A DNA stretch of 64,000 bases from Desulfuromonas soudanensis (GTDB taxonomy: Bacteria; Desulfobacterota; Desulfuromonadia; Desulfuromonadales; WTL), in assembly GCF_001278055.1 (NCBI RefSeq), contig NZ_CP010802.1, forward strand, positions 1,054,001 through 1,118,000. The letters are read 5' to 3'. The translations under genes were made by a program, and so were the position numbers. Under the pieces are notes generated by a model. The model had not been told where the DNA came from. It searched no databases and saw nothing but the letters and a program-made list of their open reading frames with translations. Shown here piece after piece: positions 17,234-28,304 of this stretch; within the stretch, counting starts at the first letter, position 1; the number at the start of each line of letters is the position of its first letter.

Positions 17234-17560
17234 CTACTTGCGCTTCTGGTAGATTTTGGTGAGGCGGTCGACGAAGGTGTTGAAGAGAAAGCACAACAGG
17301 ATGAACCAGACGATGAGAAACTGGCCGGTGAACCAGTAATGAAAGGGGAAGCCTAAAATCACCGTCTCGGTCAACACCCCGCCGTTGCCCACGTCCTGAA
17401 GGGCCAGGACCAGCTGGAAGCCGAAGGTAAAAAAGGCCCAGCTCAAAAGCAACATCCAGGTGTACATGACCTTTTTGCGCATGAATCCCGGCCGGGGGCG
17501 GAAGAAGTTGACGCCGGTGTCCCGGGGGGCGGGACCGTGTTCTTCCTGGGGCTGTGCCAT
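17234..17560 (-). CDS. DUF4212 small subunit of sodium:solute symporter
   Basis: A 108-residue membrane protein with two hydrophobic helices (about residues 35-55 and 72-95) around a short loop (VILGFPFHYWFTGQFL) and a basic C-terminus (RLTKIYQKRK). This is the DUF4212 (sodium/substrate symporter small subunit) pattern. The gene sits directly upstream of the SSS carrier, as it does elsewhere, so the two probably form one transporter. Confidence 0.9.
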   Translation of the reverse strand: MAQPQEEHGPAPRDTGVNFFRPRPGFMRKKVMYTWMLLLSWAFFTFGFQLVLALQDVGNGGVLTETVILGFPFHYWFTGQFLIVWFILLCFLFNTFVDRLTKIYQKRK

Positions 17561-17885
17561 GATTTTTTCTCCTCGAAGCCTGTCTGTGGCGAAATGGTCG
17601 AAAATCGCCGACCATGAAGGATTGCTTCCCGCTAGGAGCCTGTCGGACTATACGGTCCGAAAAATTGGATATTTGAGGACAGATTCGAGCTTGTTTGAGA
17701 ACCAATTCTCAACGCCCGTTCGCTGTGCTCACTCGAGACGCAGAGGAAAAGAGAGAACGCTGAGAAAATCGAGTTTCAAGGTGCAACCAAAAAAAACGCT
17801 TCCGATTCTGCTCTTCTCCGCGTTCTCCGGACCTTCTCTGCGATCTCTGCGTTGAAGCTTTAATAGTCGTCTCTATTGGTCGATT
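17561..17885. other. 325-base intergenic stretch with an interspersed repeat
   Basis: Between the symporter operon start and the truD end. The part near 17561-17730 probably holds the symporter promoter, though no clear consensus is visible. The rest is the GCAGAG-type inverted repeat listed separately. Confidence 0.6.
17734..17860. repeat. GACGCAGAG...CTCTGCGTT interspersed inverted repeat, copy 1
   Basis: The left part carries GAGACGCAGAGGAAAAGAGAG and AACGCTGAG. The right part carries CTTCTCCGCGTTCTCCG and CTGCGATCTCTGCGTTGAAG, the approximate reverse complement. A second, better preserved copy lies at 35581-35722. Both are intergenic. Confidence 0.75.
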
Positions 17886-19076
17886 CTACCCCTTCATGAC
17901 CTCGCGCAGCACGGCGGTGGCGTAGCTCCCCCGGGGGAGGGCGAAGGAGAGAATCAGATCGTCGTCGTCGAGACGGGCCTCGGCGGCGCTCAACGGCACC
18001 CGCAGGGGACGGCGCTCCCCCTCCATGGTCAGCCCGGCGCCGAGGCGAAAATCTTCCGGCTGCACCCCTTCCTTGTCGAGGAGAGCGGCCTCCAGGAGCC
18101 CCGCTTCTCCCCGGGCCGGGGTCAGTTTGCAGCCGAAAAGGGGGGCGGTGGGGCTGATCTCGAAGCGGTCGGCCCGGACCTGTTCGACCTCGGGGTCCTC
18201 GACGAGAAAGCAGGCGCCGTTGTCGTGCTTGAAGGCCAGGTCTCCGACCCACAGGCGGTCGAGGGTGGCCAGGCGCATGTCGACCATGCGGTCGAAGAGG
18301 CTTGCCTGGTAGGCGGAAAGATAGAGGCGCAGCAGCTTCTTCGGCAGGGCGAGGACCGCCTCTTTGGCCGATTGGCCATCCTTGAGCATCTGGATCATGC
18401 GGCGCTCGTCGCGGAAGCGCGCCGGCAGGGCGGCCAGGGCGGTATCGTAGTCGCCGGCGGCGAAGGCTTCGGCCCCCTGGCGCCAGCGTTCGTTGCTGAT
18501 GGCCGCCGGGTCGCCGACGATCTGCGCCGCGGCCGCGGCGTGGTCGCCGCGCAGCAGGGCGCCGCCGATGGTGTGGGAATTGCCGAGGGAGCCGTAGCGC
18601 TGCTGGCCGAAGCGGTTGGGGACGCCCATATCCCGCAGCACCGAAAGGACGTCGAGGGCCCGCTCGAGGGCGTCGGCGCCAACCTGGCGCACCCGGATGG
18701 TGAAACGGTTGCCGGCCAGGTGGCCGAGGCGCAGTTTGTTGCGGTGGCGCGCGGCACCCAGGATGCGGATCCCCTCGAGGTCGAGGGCCAGGGCCCGCTC
18801 CTCGCTCACCCCGGTCAGGGAGAGGGTCTGACGGGTGGTGGCCCGGGCGTCCTTGAGGCCGGCGTAGCCGATGTCCCGCTCCCGAACGCCGAGGGCCCTG
18901 GCGAGGCGCTGCAGAAGGTCGAAGGTGGTGATCCCGCTCTTCTCGACCCGCAGGTAGAGGTGCTCCCCGTCGCCGCAGGGGGCGTAGAGGGGGATTTCTT
19001 CCACGAGGAAGTCCTCGGGGATCTCCTTGATCGCCCCGCCTGTTCCCGGCAGGGCACCTGTCAGATAGTCACTCAT
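17886..19076 (-). CDS. truD: tRNA pseudouridine(13) synthase TruD
   Basis: Isomerises uridine 13 in tRNA. The 396-residue protein has the TruD start (IKEIPEDFLVEEIPLY), the catalytic motif GYAGLKDARATTRQ with Asp76, and the insertion-domain motif VPNRFGQQRYGSLGNSHTIG that defines the family. The start MSDYLTG at 19076 overlaps the trmB stop by eight bases; the frame is open to 19145, but those residues lie inside trmB. The overlap suggests translational coupling of two tRNA-modification genes. Confidence 0.95.
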   Translation of the reverse strand: MSDYLTGALPGTGGAIKEIPEDFLVEEIPLYAPCGDGEHLYLRVEKSGITTFDLLQRLARALGVRERDIGYAGLKDARATTRQTLSLTGVSEERALALDLEGIRILGAARHRNKLRLGHLAGNRFTIRVRQVGADALERALDVLSVLRDMGVPNRFGQQRYGSLGNSHTIGGALLRGDHAAAAAQIVGDPAAISNERWRQGAEAFAAGDYDTALAALPARFRDERRMIQMLKDGQSAKEAVLALPKKLLRLYLSAYQASLFDRMVDMRLATLDRLWVGDLAFKHDNGACFLVEDPEVEQVRADRFEISPTAPLFGCKLTPARGEAGLLEAALLDKEGVQPEDFRLGAGLTMEGERRPLRVPLSAAEARLDDDDLILSFALPRGSYATAVLREVMKG

Positions 19077-19770
19077 TTCCGGCGTGCTCCCCATGGACCC
19101 GGAACCCGGGGCGAAGCGGCGGCAGCAGGTCGGCTCCGGCGGCAAATCCGGGGGCCTTGCGGTAATGGATGTAGTGGATCGGCTGGCCGAGATCGAGAAA
19201 GCGGCGCATGTATTTGGAGATCGGGTAGCCGGGGAGTTCGGTGGCGCTGGGGAGAGTCAGGGCGTTGACGTACCCCGGGACGGTCGGCAGGAGGGCGGCG
19301 ACGTCTTCGGCGTAGTCGGTGAAGTCGGTGATGAAGTAGAGCTCCCCTTCGGGGGCCAGGTAATAGAGGAGGGAGCGCAGAAAGTCGGCGCCGACCAGGC
19401 GTCTATCGCGGTGGCGCTTCTTCGGCCAGGGATCGGGGCAGTTGATGTAGATCGCCGTCAGGCTCTCGGGACCGAAATGACGGCCGAGGAGGTCGCGGGC
19501 CTCGGCGCGGACGACGCGGACATTGTCGAGGCCGGCCGCATCGATTCTGCTGCAGGTCTTCAGGCACCCCTTGTTGTAGATGTCGATGGCCAGATAGTTG
19601 ATGTGGGGATGCTGGCAAGCCAGCTGCAGGATGAAGTCGCCGATGCCGCAGCCGATCTCCAGGGCCAGGGGGCGGGAGACGGCAAAGAGGTCGCCGGGAG
19701 CTGCGACTGTTTCCAGTTCGGAGGCGGCGACGAAGGTCGGGGAGGTGATTTGGATGGTTCTCTGGGTCAT
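19069..19770 (-). CDS. trmB: tRNA (guanine-N7)-methyltransferase
   Basis: SAM-dependent enzyme that methylates G46 of tRNA. The 233-residue protein has the SAM motif LEIGCGIGDFILQLA, the acidic IDIYNKG and the TrmB signature INCPDPWPKKRHRDRRLV, followed by EGELYFITDFTDYAEDV. Start ATG 19770. Overlaps truD, with which it forms a tRNA-modification pair. Confidence 0.95.
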   Translation of the reverse strand: MTQRTIQITSPTFVAASELETVAAPGDLFAVSRPLALEIGCGIGDFILQLACQHPHINYLAIDIYNKGCLKTCSRIDAAGLDNVRVVRAEARDLLGRHFGPESLTAIYINCPDPWPKKRHRDRRLVGADFLRSLLYYLAPEGELYFITDFTDYAEDVAALLPTVPGYVNALTLPSATELPGYPISKYMRRFLDLGQPIHYIHYRKAPGFAAGADLLPPLRPGFRVHGEHAGNE

Positions 19771-19855
19771 TCCGGGCGGGCCTTTCCGAACGGAGGGGGC
19801 AGGGACCGGCAGAGTAGCACGGGCCGGGGATTATTTCAACGCTCCACCGCGGCGC

Positions 19856-20173
19856 CTAACGCAGGCTATTGAGATAGTCGGTGAGCGCCTCGATGTCGGC
19901 TTCGGGGAGATAGTCGTAGGACGGCATCATCGAAGCGGGGTTGTTCCTCTTTGGATTGACGATCTGAAGGTGGATCGCCTCCCTGACGAGGCGGCTGCCG
20001 ACGCCGGTGAGGGACGGGCCGAGGTTGCCGCCGTTTTCCCCGAGGGAGTGGCATCCCTTGCAGCCGAGGGCGTTGATCAGTTCCCGGGCGTGCCCCTCGT
20101 CCTCTGCGGCCAGGACGGGAGCACCGAGTGCGAGGGCGACCAGGGCGAAAAGGATGCAGCGGATCGGTGTCAT
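19856..20173 (-). CDS. periplasmic mono-haem c-type cytochrome
   Basis: A 105-residue class I cytochrome c. It has a signal peptide (residues 1-22, FALVALALGAPVLA), a haem-binding CKGCH at 38-42 and a likely axial Met in ASMMPSYDYLPEADIEALTDYL. The mature protein is about 80 residues. It may carry electrons in the periplasm, possibly to the oxidase at 39.7-43.1 kb, but no gene link shows that. Diverges from the DAHP synthase gene. Confidence 0.88.
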   Translation of the reverse strand: MTPIRCILFALVALALGAPVLAAEDEGHARELINALGCKGCHSLGENGGNLGPSLTGVGSRLVREAIHLQIVNPKRNNPASMMPSYDYLPEADIEALTDYLNSLR

Positions 20174-20385
20174 GGCGAGCTCCAGGGAAGGGGTCGGTAA
20201 CCGGCACGGCGGCCATCCGGTATGATACCGGAAAGCGCCGCCGAGGCAAGGGGGAAGATGGGGGGAAAAGAGTTGAAATTCGCCGTGGACGGGATTAGGC
20301 TATGGCCTCAGCCCTGAAGCGACTCCAGAACTTAAACGATGAAAAAACATTTATTGATATTATCCTTTTCCAAGGAGACCGATCC

Positions 20386-21396
20386 ATGCTCATCGTCATG
20401 CATCACAGCGCCAGCGACCAGCAGATCCGCGCCGTCCAGGAAGCCGTCTCGGCGCTGGGACTGGAGGCGCGGCCGATTCCCGGCAGCGAGCGCACCGCCA
20501 TCGGCGTCCTCGGCAACCAGGGGTACGTGGACGACAGCTCCATCCGCGAGCTCCCCGGGGTGCGGGAGGTGATTCACGTCAGCAAGCCCTACAAGCTCGT
20601 CTCCCGGGACTTTCACCCCACCTCCTCGGTGATCGATGCCGCCGGGGTTCTCATCGGCGACGGTCAGGTGCCGGTGGTGATGGCCGGCCCCTGTTCCATC
20701 GAGAGCGAGGAACAGATGGTCTCCGCCGCCCGCCTGGTGAAGGCGGCCGGAGCGAGGATCCTGCGGGGGGGCGCCTTCAAGCCCCGCACCGGCCCCCATT
20801 CCTTCCAGGGGCTGGGAATCGAGGGGCTCAAGCTTTTGCGCCTCGCCGGGGACGAGGTGGGACTGCCGGTGATCACCGAGGTGATGCGCATCGAGCAGCT
20901 CGACGCGGTCTGCCGCTACGCCGACATCCTGCAGATCGGCGCCCGCAACATGCAGAACTTCGACCTTCTCAAGGAAGTCGGCAAGCTGCGCTATCCCGTT
21001 CTCCTCAAGCGCGGGATGAGCGCCACCCTCGAGGAGTTTCTCGCCGCCGCCGAGTACATCGTCGCCGAGGGGAACGAGCGGGTGGTTCTCTGCGAGCGGG
21101 GGATCCGCACCTTCGAACGGGCCACCCGCAACACCCTCGACCTCTCGGTGGTCCCCCTGATCCGCGAGATGAGCCATCTGCCGATCATCGTCGATCCGAG
21201 CCACGCCACCGGCAAGCGCTCCCTGGTGCCGGTCATGTCCAGGGCCGCCCTGGTCGCCGGCGCCCACGGCCTGATGATCGAGGTCCATCCCGACCCGGAG
21301 AAGGCGCTGTGCGACGGCGCCCAGAGCCTCAACGGCCCCGGCTTCTCCACCCTCATGGACGAGTTGCGCGGACTGCTGACCTACCTCGGCTACTGA
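20386..21396 (+). CDS. aroF: 3-deoxy-7-phosphoheptulonate synthase (DAHP synthase, type I-beta)
   Basis: First step of the shikimate pathway, joining PEP and erythrose 4-phosphate. The 336-residue protein has an N-terminal ferredoxin-like regulatory domain (residues 1-70) and a catalytic barrel with [55 protein letters not shown] and the C-terminal DPSHATGKR. This is the AroH/KDO8PS-like I-beta class. AAGGAG at 20372-20377 fixes the start at ATG 20386; the upstream frame to 20302 has no family likeness. Confidence 0.94.
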   Translation: MLIVMHHSASDQQIRAVQEAVSALGLEARPIPGSERTAIGVLGNQGYVDDSSIRELPGVREVIHVSKPYKLVSRDFHPTSSVIDAAGVLIGDGQVPVVMAGPCSIESEEQMVSAARLVKAAGARILRGGAFKPRTGPHSFQGLGIEGLKLLRLAGDEVGLPVITEVMRIEQLDAVCRYADILQIGARNMQNFDLLKEVGKLRYPVLLKRGMSATLEEFLAAAEYIVAEGNERVVLCERGIRTFERATRNTLDLSVVPLIREMSHLPIIVDPSHATGKRSLVPVMSRAALVAGAHGLMIEVHPDPEKALCDGAQSLNGPGFSTLMDELRGLLTYLGY

Positions 21397-21522
21397 CGGC
21401 GGATCGTCGTGGTTGTCCCGCGGCCGCCGATAGGTTATCATTCTTCCGCTTAATCTTTGTTTGCAACCCGAAGGGGCCGAATGCCGATGCTTATCCGGAT
21501 CGACGACGCCCCTCCGACGCAG

Positions 21523-21528
21523 TATAAT
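21523..21528 (+). promoter_or_regulatory. consensus -10 box upstream of fprA
   Basis: A perfect TATAAT lies 45 bases before the fprA ATG; the matching -35 region is weak. Possibly activator-dependent (inference). Confidence 0.4.
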
Positions 21529-21572
21529 TCCGGAACATTTTTTCGACTCGAAAAGAAAAGAGGACAAAGCCC

Positions 21573-22775
21573 ATGTCGACGACTGCAGAGATAAGACCCG
21601 GTGTCCACTGGCTCGGCGCCCGTCATCCCGAGCTGGAGGTCTTTGACGAGCTCTTTCCCACCCACAGGGGGACGACCTACAACGCCTACCTGGTGCGCGG
21701 CAACCAAAAGGTCGCCCTCATCGACACGGTCAAGGGGATCTTTACCGAGGACTACCTGGAGGGCCTTTCCTCCCTCGAGGCGCCGGAGCGCATCGACCTG
21801 GTGGTGGTCAACCACACCGAGCCCGATCACACGGGGGCGCTCGAAAGGCTCCTCGAGATCAATCCGGAGCTGACCGTGGTCTGCACCAAGGCCGGCGAAA
21901 ACTTTCTCCGTCAGCTCTTGAACCGCCCCTTCAAGGCGCGGGTCGTCGCCGACGGCGAGGAGATCGATCTCGGCGAAAAGACGCTGCGTTTTATTCACGC
22001 CCCCAACCTCCACTGGCCGGACACCATGTTCACCTACCTGCCGGAGAACGGAGTCCTCTTCTCCTGCGACGCCTTCGGCGCCCACTTCTGCGGCGAGGGG
22101 CTGTTCAACGATCAGGTCGGCGACTTCTCCGCCGAGTTCGCCTTCTATTTCGACACCATCATGCGCCCCTTCAAGGCGAAGATCCGCGAGGCGGTGGCCA
22201 AGGTCGAGCATCTCCCCATCACCATGCTCTGCCCTTCCCACGGCCCCGTGCTGCGCCGCGATCCTCTGGCGGCCATCAGGAGCTACAAGGAATGGTCGGC
22301 CGCACCGGCTGAGAACGGCAAAAAACGGGTCCTGCTGGTCACCCTCTCCCCCCACGGCAACACCCGCACCATGGCCGCCGAAATCCGCGGCGGCCTCGAA
22401 TCCCAGGGGGTGGAGGTCGCCGAATACAGCCTCCTTGATGCCGACGATGCCGTCCTGCGCGACGAGATCGAGCGCTCCGATGCCTTCGTCGTCGGCACCC
22501 CGACCATCAACCGCGACGCCCCGCCGCCGGTGTGGCACGCCCTCTCCCTCCTCTCGTCGGTGACGCCGAAGGGGAAGGTCGCCGCCGTCTTCGGGTCCTT
22601 CGGCTGGAGCGGGGAGGCGGTGGGTCAGGTGGAGGAGCGCCTTAAAGGGCTCAAGTTCACCCTCGCCGCCCCCGGGCTCACCTACCGTTTCCGTCCCACC
22701 GCCGAAGACCGCCAGGCCTGCCGCGCTTTCGGCGAGGAGGTGGGACGGGCCCTCGTCGGCGAGGTTGTCCCCTAG
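21573..22775 (+). CDS. fprA: A-type flavodiiron protein (FprA), O2/NO reductase
   Basis: A 400-residue cytoplasmic enzyme that reduces oxygen to water or nitric oxide to nitrous oxide, protecting anaerobes. The N-terminal metallo-beta-lactamase-like domain keeps a full di-iron set: HTEPDH (H81, E83, D85, H86), H147 in APNLHWPDTM, D166 in SCDAFGAHFC and H223 in CPSHGPV. The C-terminal flavodoxin domain binds FMN (VTLSPHGNTRTMA, FGSFGWSGEA). No fused rubredoxin, so an external donor is needed. Other oxygen-defence genes lie at 44.0-45.0 kb. Confidence 0.94.
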   Translation: MSTTAEIRPGVHWLGARHPELEVFDELFPTHRGTTYNAYLVRGNQKVALIDTVKGIFTEDYLEGLSSLEAPERIDLVVVNHTEPDHTGALERLLEINPELTVVCTKAGENFLRQLLNRPFKARVVADGEEIDLGEKTLRFIHAPNLHWPDTMFTYLPENGVLFSCDAFGAHFCGEGLFNDQVGDFSAEFAFYFDTIMRPFKAKIREAVAKVEHLPITMLCPSHGPVLRRDPLAAIRSYKEWSAAPAENGKKRVLLVTLSPHGNTRTMAAEIRGGLESQGVEVAEYSLLDADDAVLRDEIERSDAFVVGTPTINRDAPPPVWHALSLLSSVTPKGKVAAVFGSFGWSGEAVGQVEERLKGLKFTLAAPGLTYRFRPTAEDRQACRAFGEEVGRALVGEVVP

Positions 22776-22804
22776 GGCGGCCCATCCTCCTCCCTGAATT
22801 TCCC

Positions 22805-22836
22805 GGGCCGGCCGCAGTGCCGGCCCTTTGATTTGC
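22805..22836 (+). terminator. probable rho-independent terminator after fprA
   Basis: The stem GGGCCGGC/GCCGGCCC with a six-base loop is followed by TTTGATTTG; the T run is imperfect. Confidence 0.6.
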
Positions 22837-22879
22837 GCCGCACCCTGGCAACCGGCGCCTATTGCCTCAGGAGTTTTTC

Positions 22880-24223
22880 ATGGATCCCTCTGCGATCATG
22901 TCGACCCTCAACGGTTTCGTCTGGGGTCCTGTCATGCTGGCCCTTCTGGTCGGTACGGGCGCCTTTCTCACCGTGCGCCTCGGCTTTCTGCAGATTCTCC
23001 AGCTCCCCCGGGCGCTCCGCCTGGTCTTTTCCCGCTCCCGTACCGCCGTCGGCGAGGGGGATATTTCCCCCTTTCAGGCCCTGACCACGGCCCTGGCGGC
23101 GACCATCGGCACCGGCAACATCGCCGGGGTCGCCACCGCCATCTATCTCGGCGGCCCCGGGGCGATTTTCTGGATGTGGATCTGCGCCCTGGTCGGGATG
23201 GCGACCAAGTATGCCGAGGCGGTTCTGGCGGTCAAATATCGCCACCTCCTCCCCGACGGCTCGATGCAGGGGGGGCCGATGCGCTACATCGCCGAGGGGT
23301 TGGGGCTCAAATGGCTCGGCTGGCTCTTTGCCCTCTTCGGCTCCGTGGCCGCCTTCGGTATCGGCAGCATGGTCCAGTCCAATTCGGTGGCCGTCGCCCT
23401 CACCGCGACCTGGGGGATTCCTCCCGTCGGCACCGGGATCGTCCTGGCGGTTCTCACGGGAGTCGTCATCATCGGCGGTATCCGCCGCATCGGCAAGGTC
23501 ACCGAGAAACTGGTGCCGGTGATGGGGATCGCCTACGTCCTCGGCGCCCTGGTGATCCTTGCCCTGAACGCTTCGGCGCTCCCCGGGGCCTTCGCCCTGA
23601 TCTTTTCCCACGCCTTTGCCCCCGCCGCCGCCAGCGGCGGCTTTGCCGGCGCCGCCGTCTCCGCCGCGGTCCGCTTCGGAGTCGCCCGCGGCGTCTTCTC
23701 CAATGAGGCCGGCCTCGGCAGCGCCCCCATCGCCCACGCCGCCGCCCGCACCAACAGCCCCGTGCGCCAGGGGCTGATCGCCATGACCGGCGTCTTTTTC
23801 GATACGGTCATCGTCTGCTCCATGACCGCCCTGGTGATCCTCTCCACCGGCGCCTGGACCTCGGGGGAGACTTCCAGCGCCCTGACCTATCTCGCCTTCG
23901 AGAGCGCCCTTCCGGGCCCCGGCGGTCTGATCGTCACCATCGGCATTGCGATCTTTGCCTATTCGACCATGATCGGCTGGGCCTACTACGGCGAAGAGTG
24001 CATCGAATATCTCTTCGGCCTCAGGGCCCGCACCCCCTACCGCTACCTCTTCTGCCTGCTCATCGCCGTCGGCGCCTTCCAGAAGGTCGGTTTCGTCTGG
24101 GATTTCTCCGACACCATGAACGGCGCCATGGCGATCCCCAACCTTATCGGCCTCCTCGGCCTTTCCGGAGTCGTCGTGGCGACGACCCGCGAGGCCTTCG
24201 CCAACCCCGAGGAGCTTTTGTGA
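22880..24223 (+). CDS. sodium:alanine/glycine symporter (AGCS family)
   Basis: A 447-residue inner-membrane carrier coupling sodium and small amino acids. Family signatures are seen: GEGDISPFQALTTALAATIGTGNIAGVA near residue 60-85, WMWICALVGMATKYAEAVLAVKYR, and RGVFSNEAGLGSAPIAHAAA around residue 275. About 10-11 hydrophobic helices. ATG 22880 has CAGGAG seven bases before it; a TTG at 22862 is less likely. Seventeen bases upstream of priA. Confidence 0.92.
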   Translation: MDPSAIMSTLNGFVWGPVMLALLVGTGAFLTVRLGFLQILQLPRALRLVFSRSRTAVGEGDISPFQALTTALAATIGTGNIAGVATAIYLGGPGAIFWMWICALVGMATKYAEAVLAVKYRHLLPDGSMQGGPMRYIAEGLGLKWLGWLFALFGSVAAFGIGSMVQSNSVAVALTATWGIPPVGTGIVLAVLTGVVIIGGIRRIGKVTEKLVPVMGIAYVLGALVILALNASALPGAFALIFSHAFAPAAASGGFAGAAVSAAVRFGVARGVFSNEAGLGSAPIAHAAARTNSPVRQGLIAMTGVFFDTVIVCSMTALVILSTGAWTSGETSSALTYLAFESALPGPGGLIVTIGIAIFAYSTMIGWAYYGEECIEYLFGLRARTPYRYLFCLLIAVGAFQKVGFVWDFSDTMNGAMAIPNLIGLLGLSGVVVATTREAFANPEELL

Positions 24224-24239
24224 GCCGAACGGTCGATTC

Positions 24240-26432
24240 GTGTCTGCACTGATTGCCAGCGTCGCCGTCGCCGCTCCCGTCGCCGGCCCCTTCTCCTATC
24301 TGGTCCCCGATCCCCTGCGGGAGCGGGCCCGGGTCGGGATGCGTCTGCGCGTCCCCTTCGGGCGGCGCAGCGCCATCGGCTACCTCATCGCCCTTGAGGA
24401 AGGGGAGGGTGAGGGGCTCAAGGCGATCGCCGAGGTCCTCGACGAGGCGCCCCTCTTCCCCGCCGAGCTCGTCCCCTTCTACCGCCGGGCCGCCGACTAT
24501 TACCTCCATCCCCTGGGGGAGGTGATCCGCGCCGCCCTCCCCGCCGGGCTCTCCGGCAGGGAGGACGGTGTCGGCATCCTTCACGAGCGGATCTTTTCCC
24601 CCACGGAGCTTTCGGGGGAACCGGCCGGCGCCCTGCAGAAGGAGATTCTCGGCGCTCTGCGGCGCCGCGGCGCCACCCCCCTCTCGGCGCTGCGCGAGAC
24701 CTTCGCCTCCCCCCATGTCCCCCTGGGGCGCCTGGTCGAGCTCGGTTTTCTCGTCGAGACGTCCCGGGAGGTGCGCCGCGACCCCTTTCTCGACGTCCCC
24801 CCGCCGGCCGACGTGCCGGTGCAGCCGACGGCCGAACAGGCCGCCGCCCTGGAGGTTATCGACGCCGCCCTCGAAGGGGGGGCGTTTACTCCCCTGCTGC
24901 TGCACGGGGTGACCGGCAGCGGCAAGACCGAGGTCTACCTGCGGGCCATCGCCGCCGCCCTCTCCCGCGGCAGGCGCGCCCTGGTCCTCGTCCCCGAAAT
25001 CGCCCTCACCCCCCAGCTGGTGGGGCGTTTCCGGGCCCGTTTCGGTGGGCAGGAAAAAGAGATCGCCGTCCTGCACTCGGGGCTCTCCGACGGCGAGCGC
25101 TACGACGCCTGGCGGGCCATCGTCCGCGGCGGAGCCAGTATCGTCATCGGCGCCCGCTCGGCGGTCTTTGCCCCTCTGACCGATCTGGGCATCATCGTCG
25201 TCGACGAGGAGCACGAGGCGAGCTACAAGCAGGGGGAGGGGTTCCGCTACCACGCTCGCGACCTCGCCCTTCTCCGGGGGCAGATGTCCGGGGCGACGGT
25301 CCTCCTCGGCAGCGCCACCCCCGCTCTCACCACCTACCACCGCGCCCTCACGGGGGCCATCGGCTACCTTCCCCTTGCCGGGCGGGTGGCTGCGCGCCCC
25401 CTGCCGCCGGTGGAGCTCATCGACCTGCGGGAGGCGCGTCCCGAAGGGTCTCTCTCCGAGACGCTCCTTACGGCCCTGGAAGAAAACCTCGCTTCCGGCG
25501 GGCAGTCGCTCCTCCTCCTCAACCGCCGCGGCTTCGCCCCCTTCATTCTCTGCGCCGACTGCGGCACCACCTTCCGTTGTCCCAACTGCGAAATCACCCT
25601 CACCTTCCACCAGGGGCGGCGCCTGCTGCGCTGCCATTACTGCGATTATGCCGTCCCCCCGCCCGAACTCTGCCCCGGGTGCGGCGGGCTCGATATCCGC
25701 CCCGAAGGGGCGGGGACCGAGCGCCTCGAGGAGGAGCTCTCGACGGCCTTCCCGACGGCGCGCATCGCCCGCATGGACCGCGACACCACGGCGCGCAAGG
25801 GGGCGCACCAGCAGCTGGCCGACCGGATGATCGGCCGGGAGATCGATATTCTCCTCGGGACCCAGATGGTGGCCAAGGGGCACGATTTTGCCGGCGTGAC
25901 CCTGGTCGGGGTGATCGGCGCCGACTCCACCCTCAACTTCCCCGATTTCCGCAGCGCCGAGCGCACCTTTGCCCTCCTCGCCCAGGTGGCCGGCCGCGCC
26001 GGGCGGGGCGAGGCACCGGGGCGGGTGCTGATCCAGACCTGGTCCCCCGAGCATTACGCCCTGCAGTGCGCCGCCGCCCATGACTACCGGCGCTTCTACG
26101 ACGAGGAGATCGTCTGCCGCCGGGAGCTCGGCTACCCCCCCTTCGGATACCTGGTCAACCTCGTCGTCTCCGGCATCGATCCCGGCAAGGTCGGAGCCGC
26201 GGCGGCCGCCCTTGCGGCAGGGCTCGATGCCGACTGCGGCACCGTCGAAGTCCTCGGACCGGCCCCCTGTCCCCTGGCCAGGCTGCGCGGTCGCCACCGG
26301 GTGCAGATCCTCCTCAAGGCGCCCGACCGTCCCCCCCTGCGCCGGCTCCTCTGTCGCCTCCCCGCCCTGCGTCGCAAGGTCCCCGCCGGCGTGCTCCTGG
26401 CCGTCGATGTCGATCCCGTCGACATGCTCTAG
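24240..26432 (+). CDS. priA: primosomal protein N' (replication restart helicase PriA)
   Basis: Superfamily 2 helicase that reloads the replisome at stalled forks. The 730-residue protein has the N-terminal DNA-binding domain (PVAGPFSYLVPD, VPFGRR), Walker A HGVTGSGKTEVYLR, the DEEH box VVDEEHEASYKQ, and the eight-cysteine zinc region CADCGTTFRCPNC ... CHYCDYAVPPPELCPGCG. Late helicase motifs LGTQMVAKGHDF and QVAGRAGRG follow. The start is GTG 24240, 17 bases after the symporter gene. Length is typical. Confidence 0.96.
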   Translation: MSALIASVAVAAPVAGPFSYLVPDPLRERARVGMRLRVPFGRRSAIGYLIALEEGEGEGLKAIAEVLDEAPLFPAELVPFYRRAADYYLHPLGEVIRAALPAGLSGREDGVGILHERIFSPTELSGEPAGALQKEILGALRRRGATPLSALRETFASPHVPLGRLVELGFLVETSREVRRDPFLDVPPPADVPVQPTAEQAAALEVIDAALEGGAFTPLLLHGVTGSGKTEVYLRAIAAALSRGRRALVLVPEIALTPQLVGRFRARFGGQEKEIAVLHSGLSDGERYDAWRAIVRGGASIVIGARSAVFAPLTDLGIIVVDEEHEASYKQGEGFRYHARDLALLRGQMSGATVLLGSATPALTTYHRALTGAIGYLPLAGRVAARPLPPVELIDLREARPEGSLSETLLTALEENLASGGQSLLLLNRRGFAPFILCADCGTTFRCPNCEITLTFHQGRRLLRCHYCDYAVPPPELCPGCGGLDIRPEGAGTERLEEELSTAFPTARIARMDRDTTARKGAHQQLADRMIGREIDILLGTQMVAKGHDFAGVTLVGVIGADSTLNFPDFRSAERTFALLAQVAGRAGRGEAPGRVLIQTWSPEHYALQCAAAHDYRRFYDEEIVCRRELGYPPFGYLVNLVVSGIDPGKVGAAAAALAAGLDADCGTVEVLGPAPCPLARLRGRHRVQILLKAPDRPPLRRLLCRLPALRRKVPAGVLLAVDVDPVDML

Positions 26433-28098
<1,666 letters not shown>

Positions 28099-28122
28099 AA
28101 TTTCCATCCGAACGGAAGCGAC

Positions 28123-28164
28123 AAAAAGGAAGGGCCCGGCAATTGCCGGGCCCTTCCTTTTTTT
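28123..28164 (+). terminator. rho-independent terminator after gdhA
   Basis: A very stable stem AAGGAAGGGCCCGGCAATT and its complement, flanked by A on the left and TTTTTTT on the right. Confidence 0.9.
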
Positions 28165-28272
28165 GTTGTCGGTGAGGTCTGATCTTTCACCGGACTTTAT
28201 CCTTTTGGTTAGTATAAGACCGTCGGGTGCCGCGTCCCCCGGGTCTTGCCTTTGCCTTTAGGCGCGAAAAAT

Positions 28273-28296
28273 CGCGGCTGAAGCCGCTCCTACAGG
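28273..28296. repeat. REP-like palindromic element
   Basis: CGCGGCTGAAGCCGCTCC followed by TACAGG: an imperfect palindrome with the common REP form GCGGCT-GA-AGCCGC. It lies just after the uraA stop. Single copy in this window. Confidence 0.6.
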
Positions 28297-28304
28297 GTCG
28301 GAAA

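Noticed and set aside
20302-20385. Leader peptide before DAHP synthase
   Set aside because: No run of aromatic codons and no attenuator-type alternative hairpins were seen.
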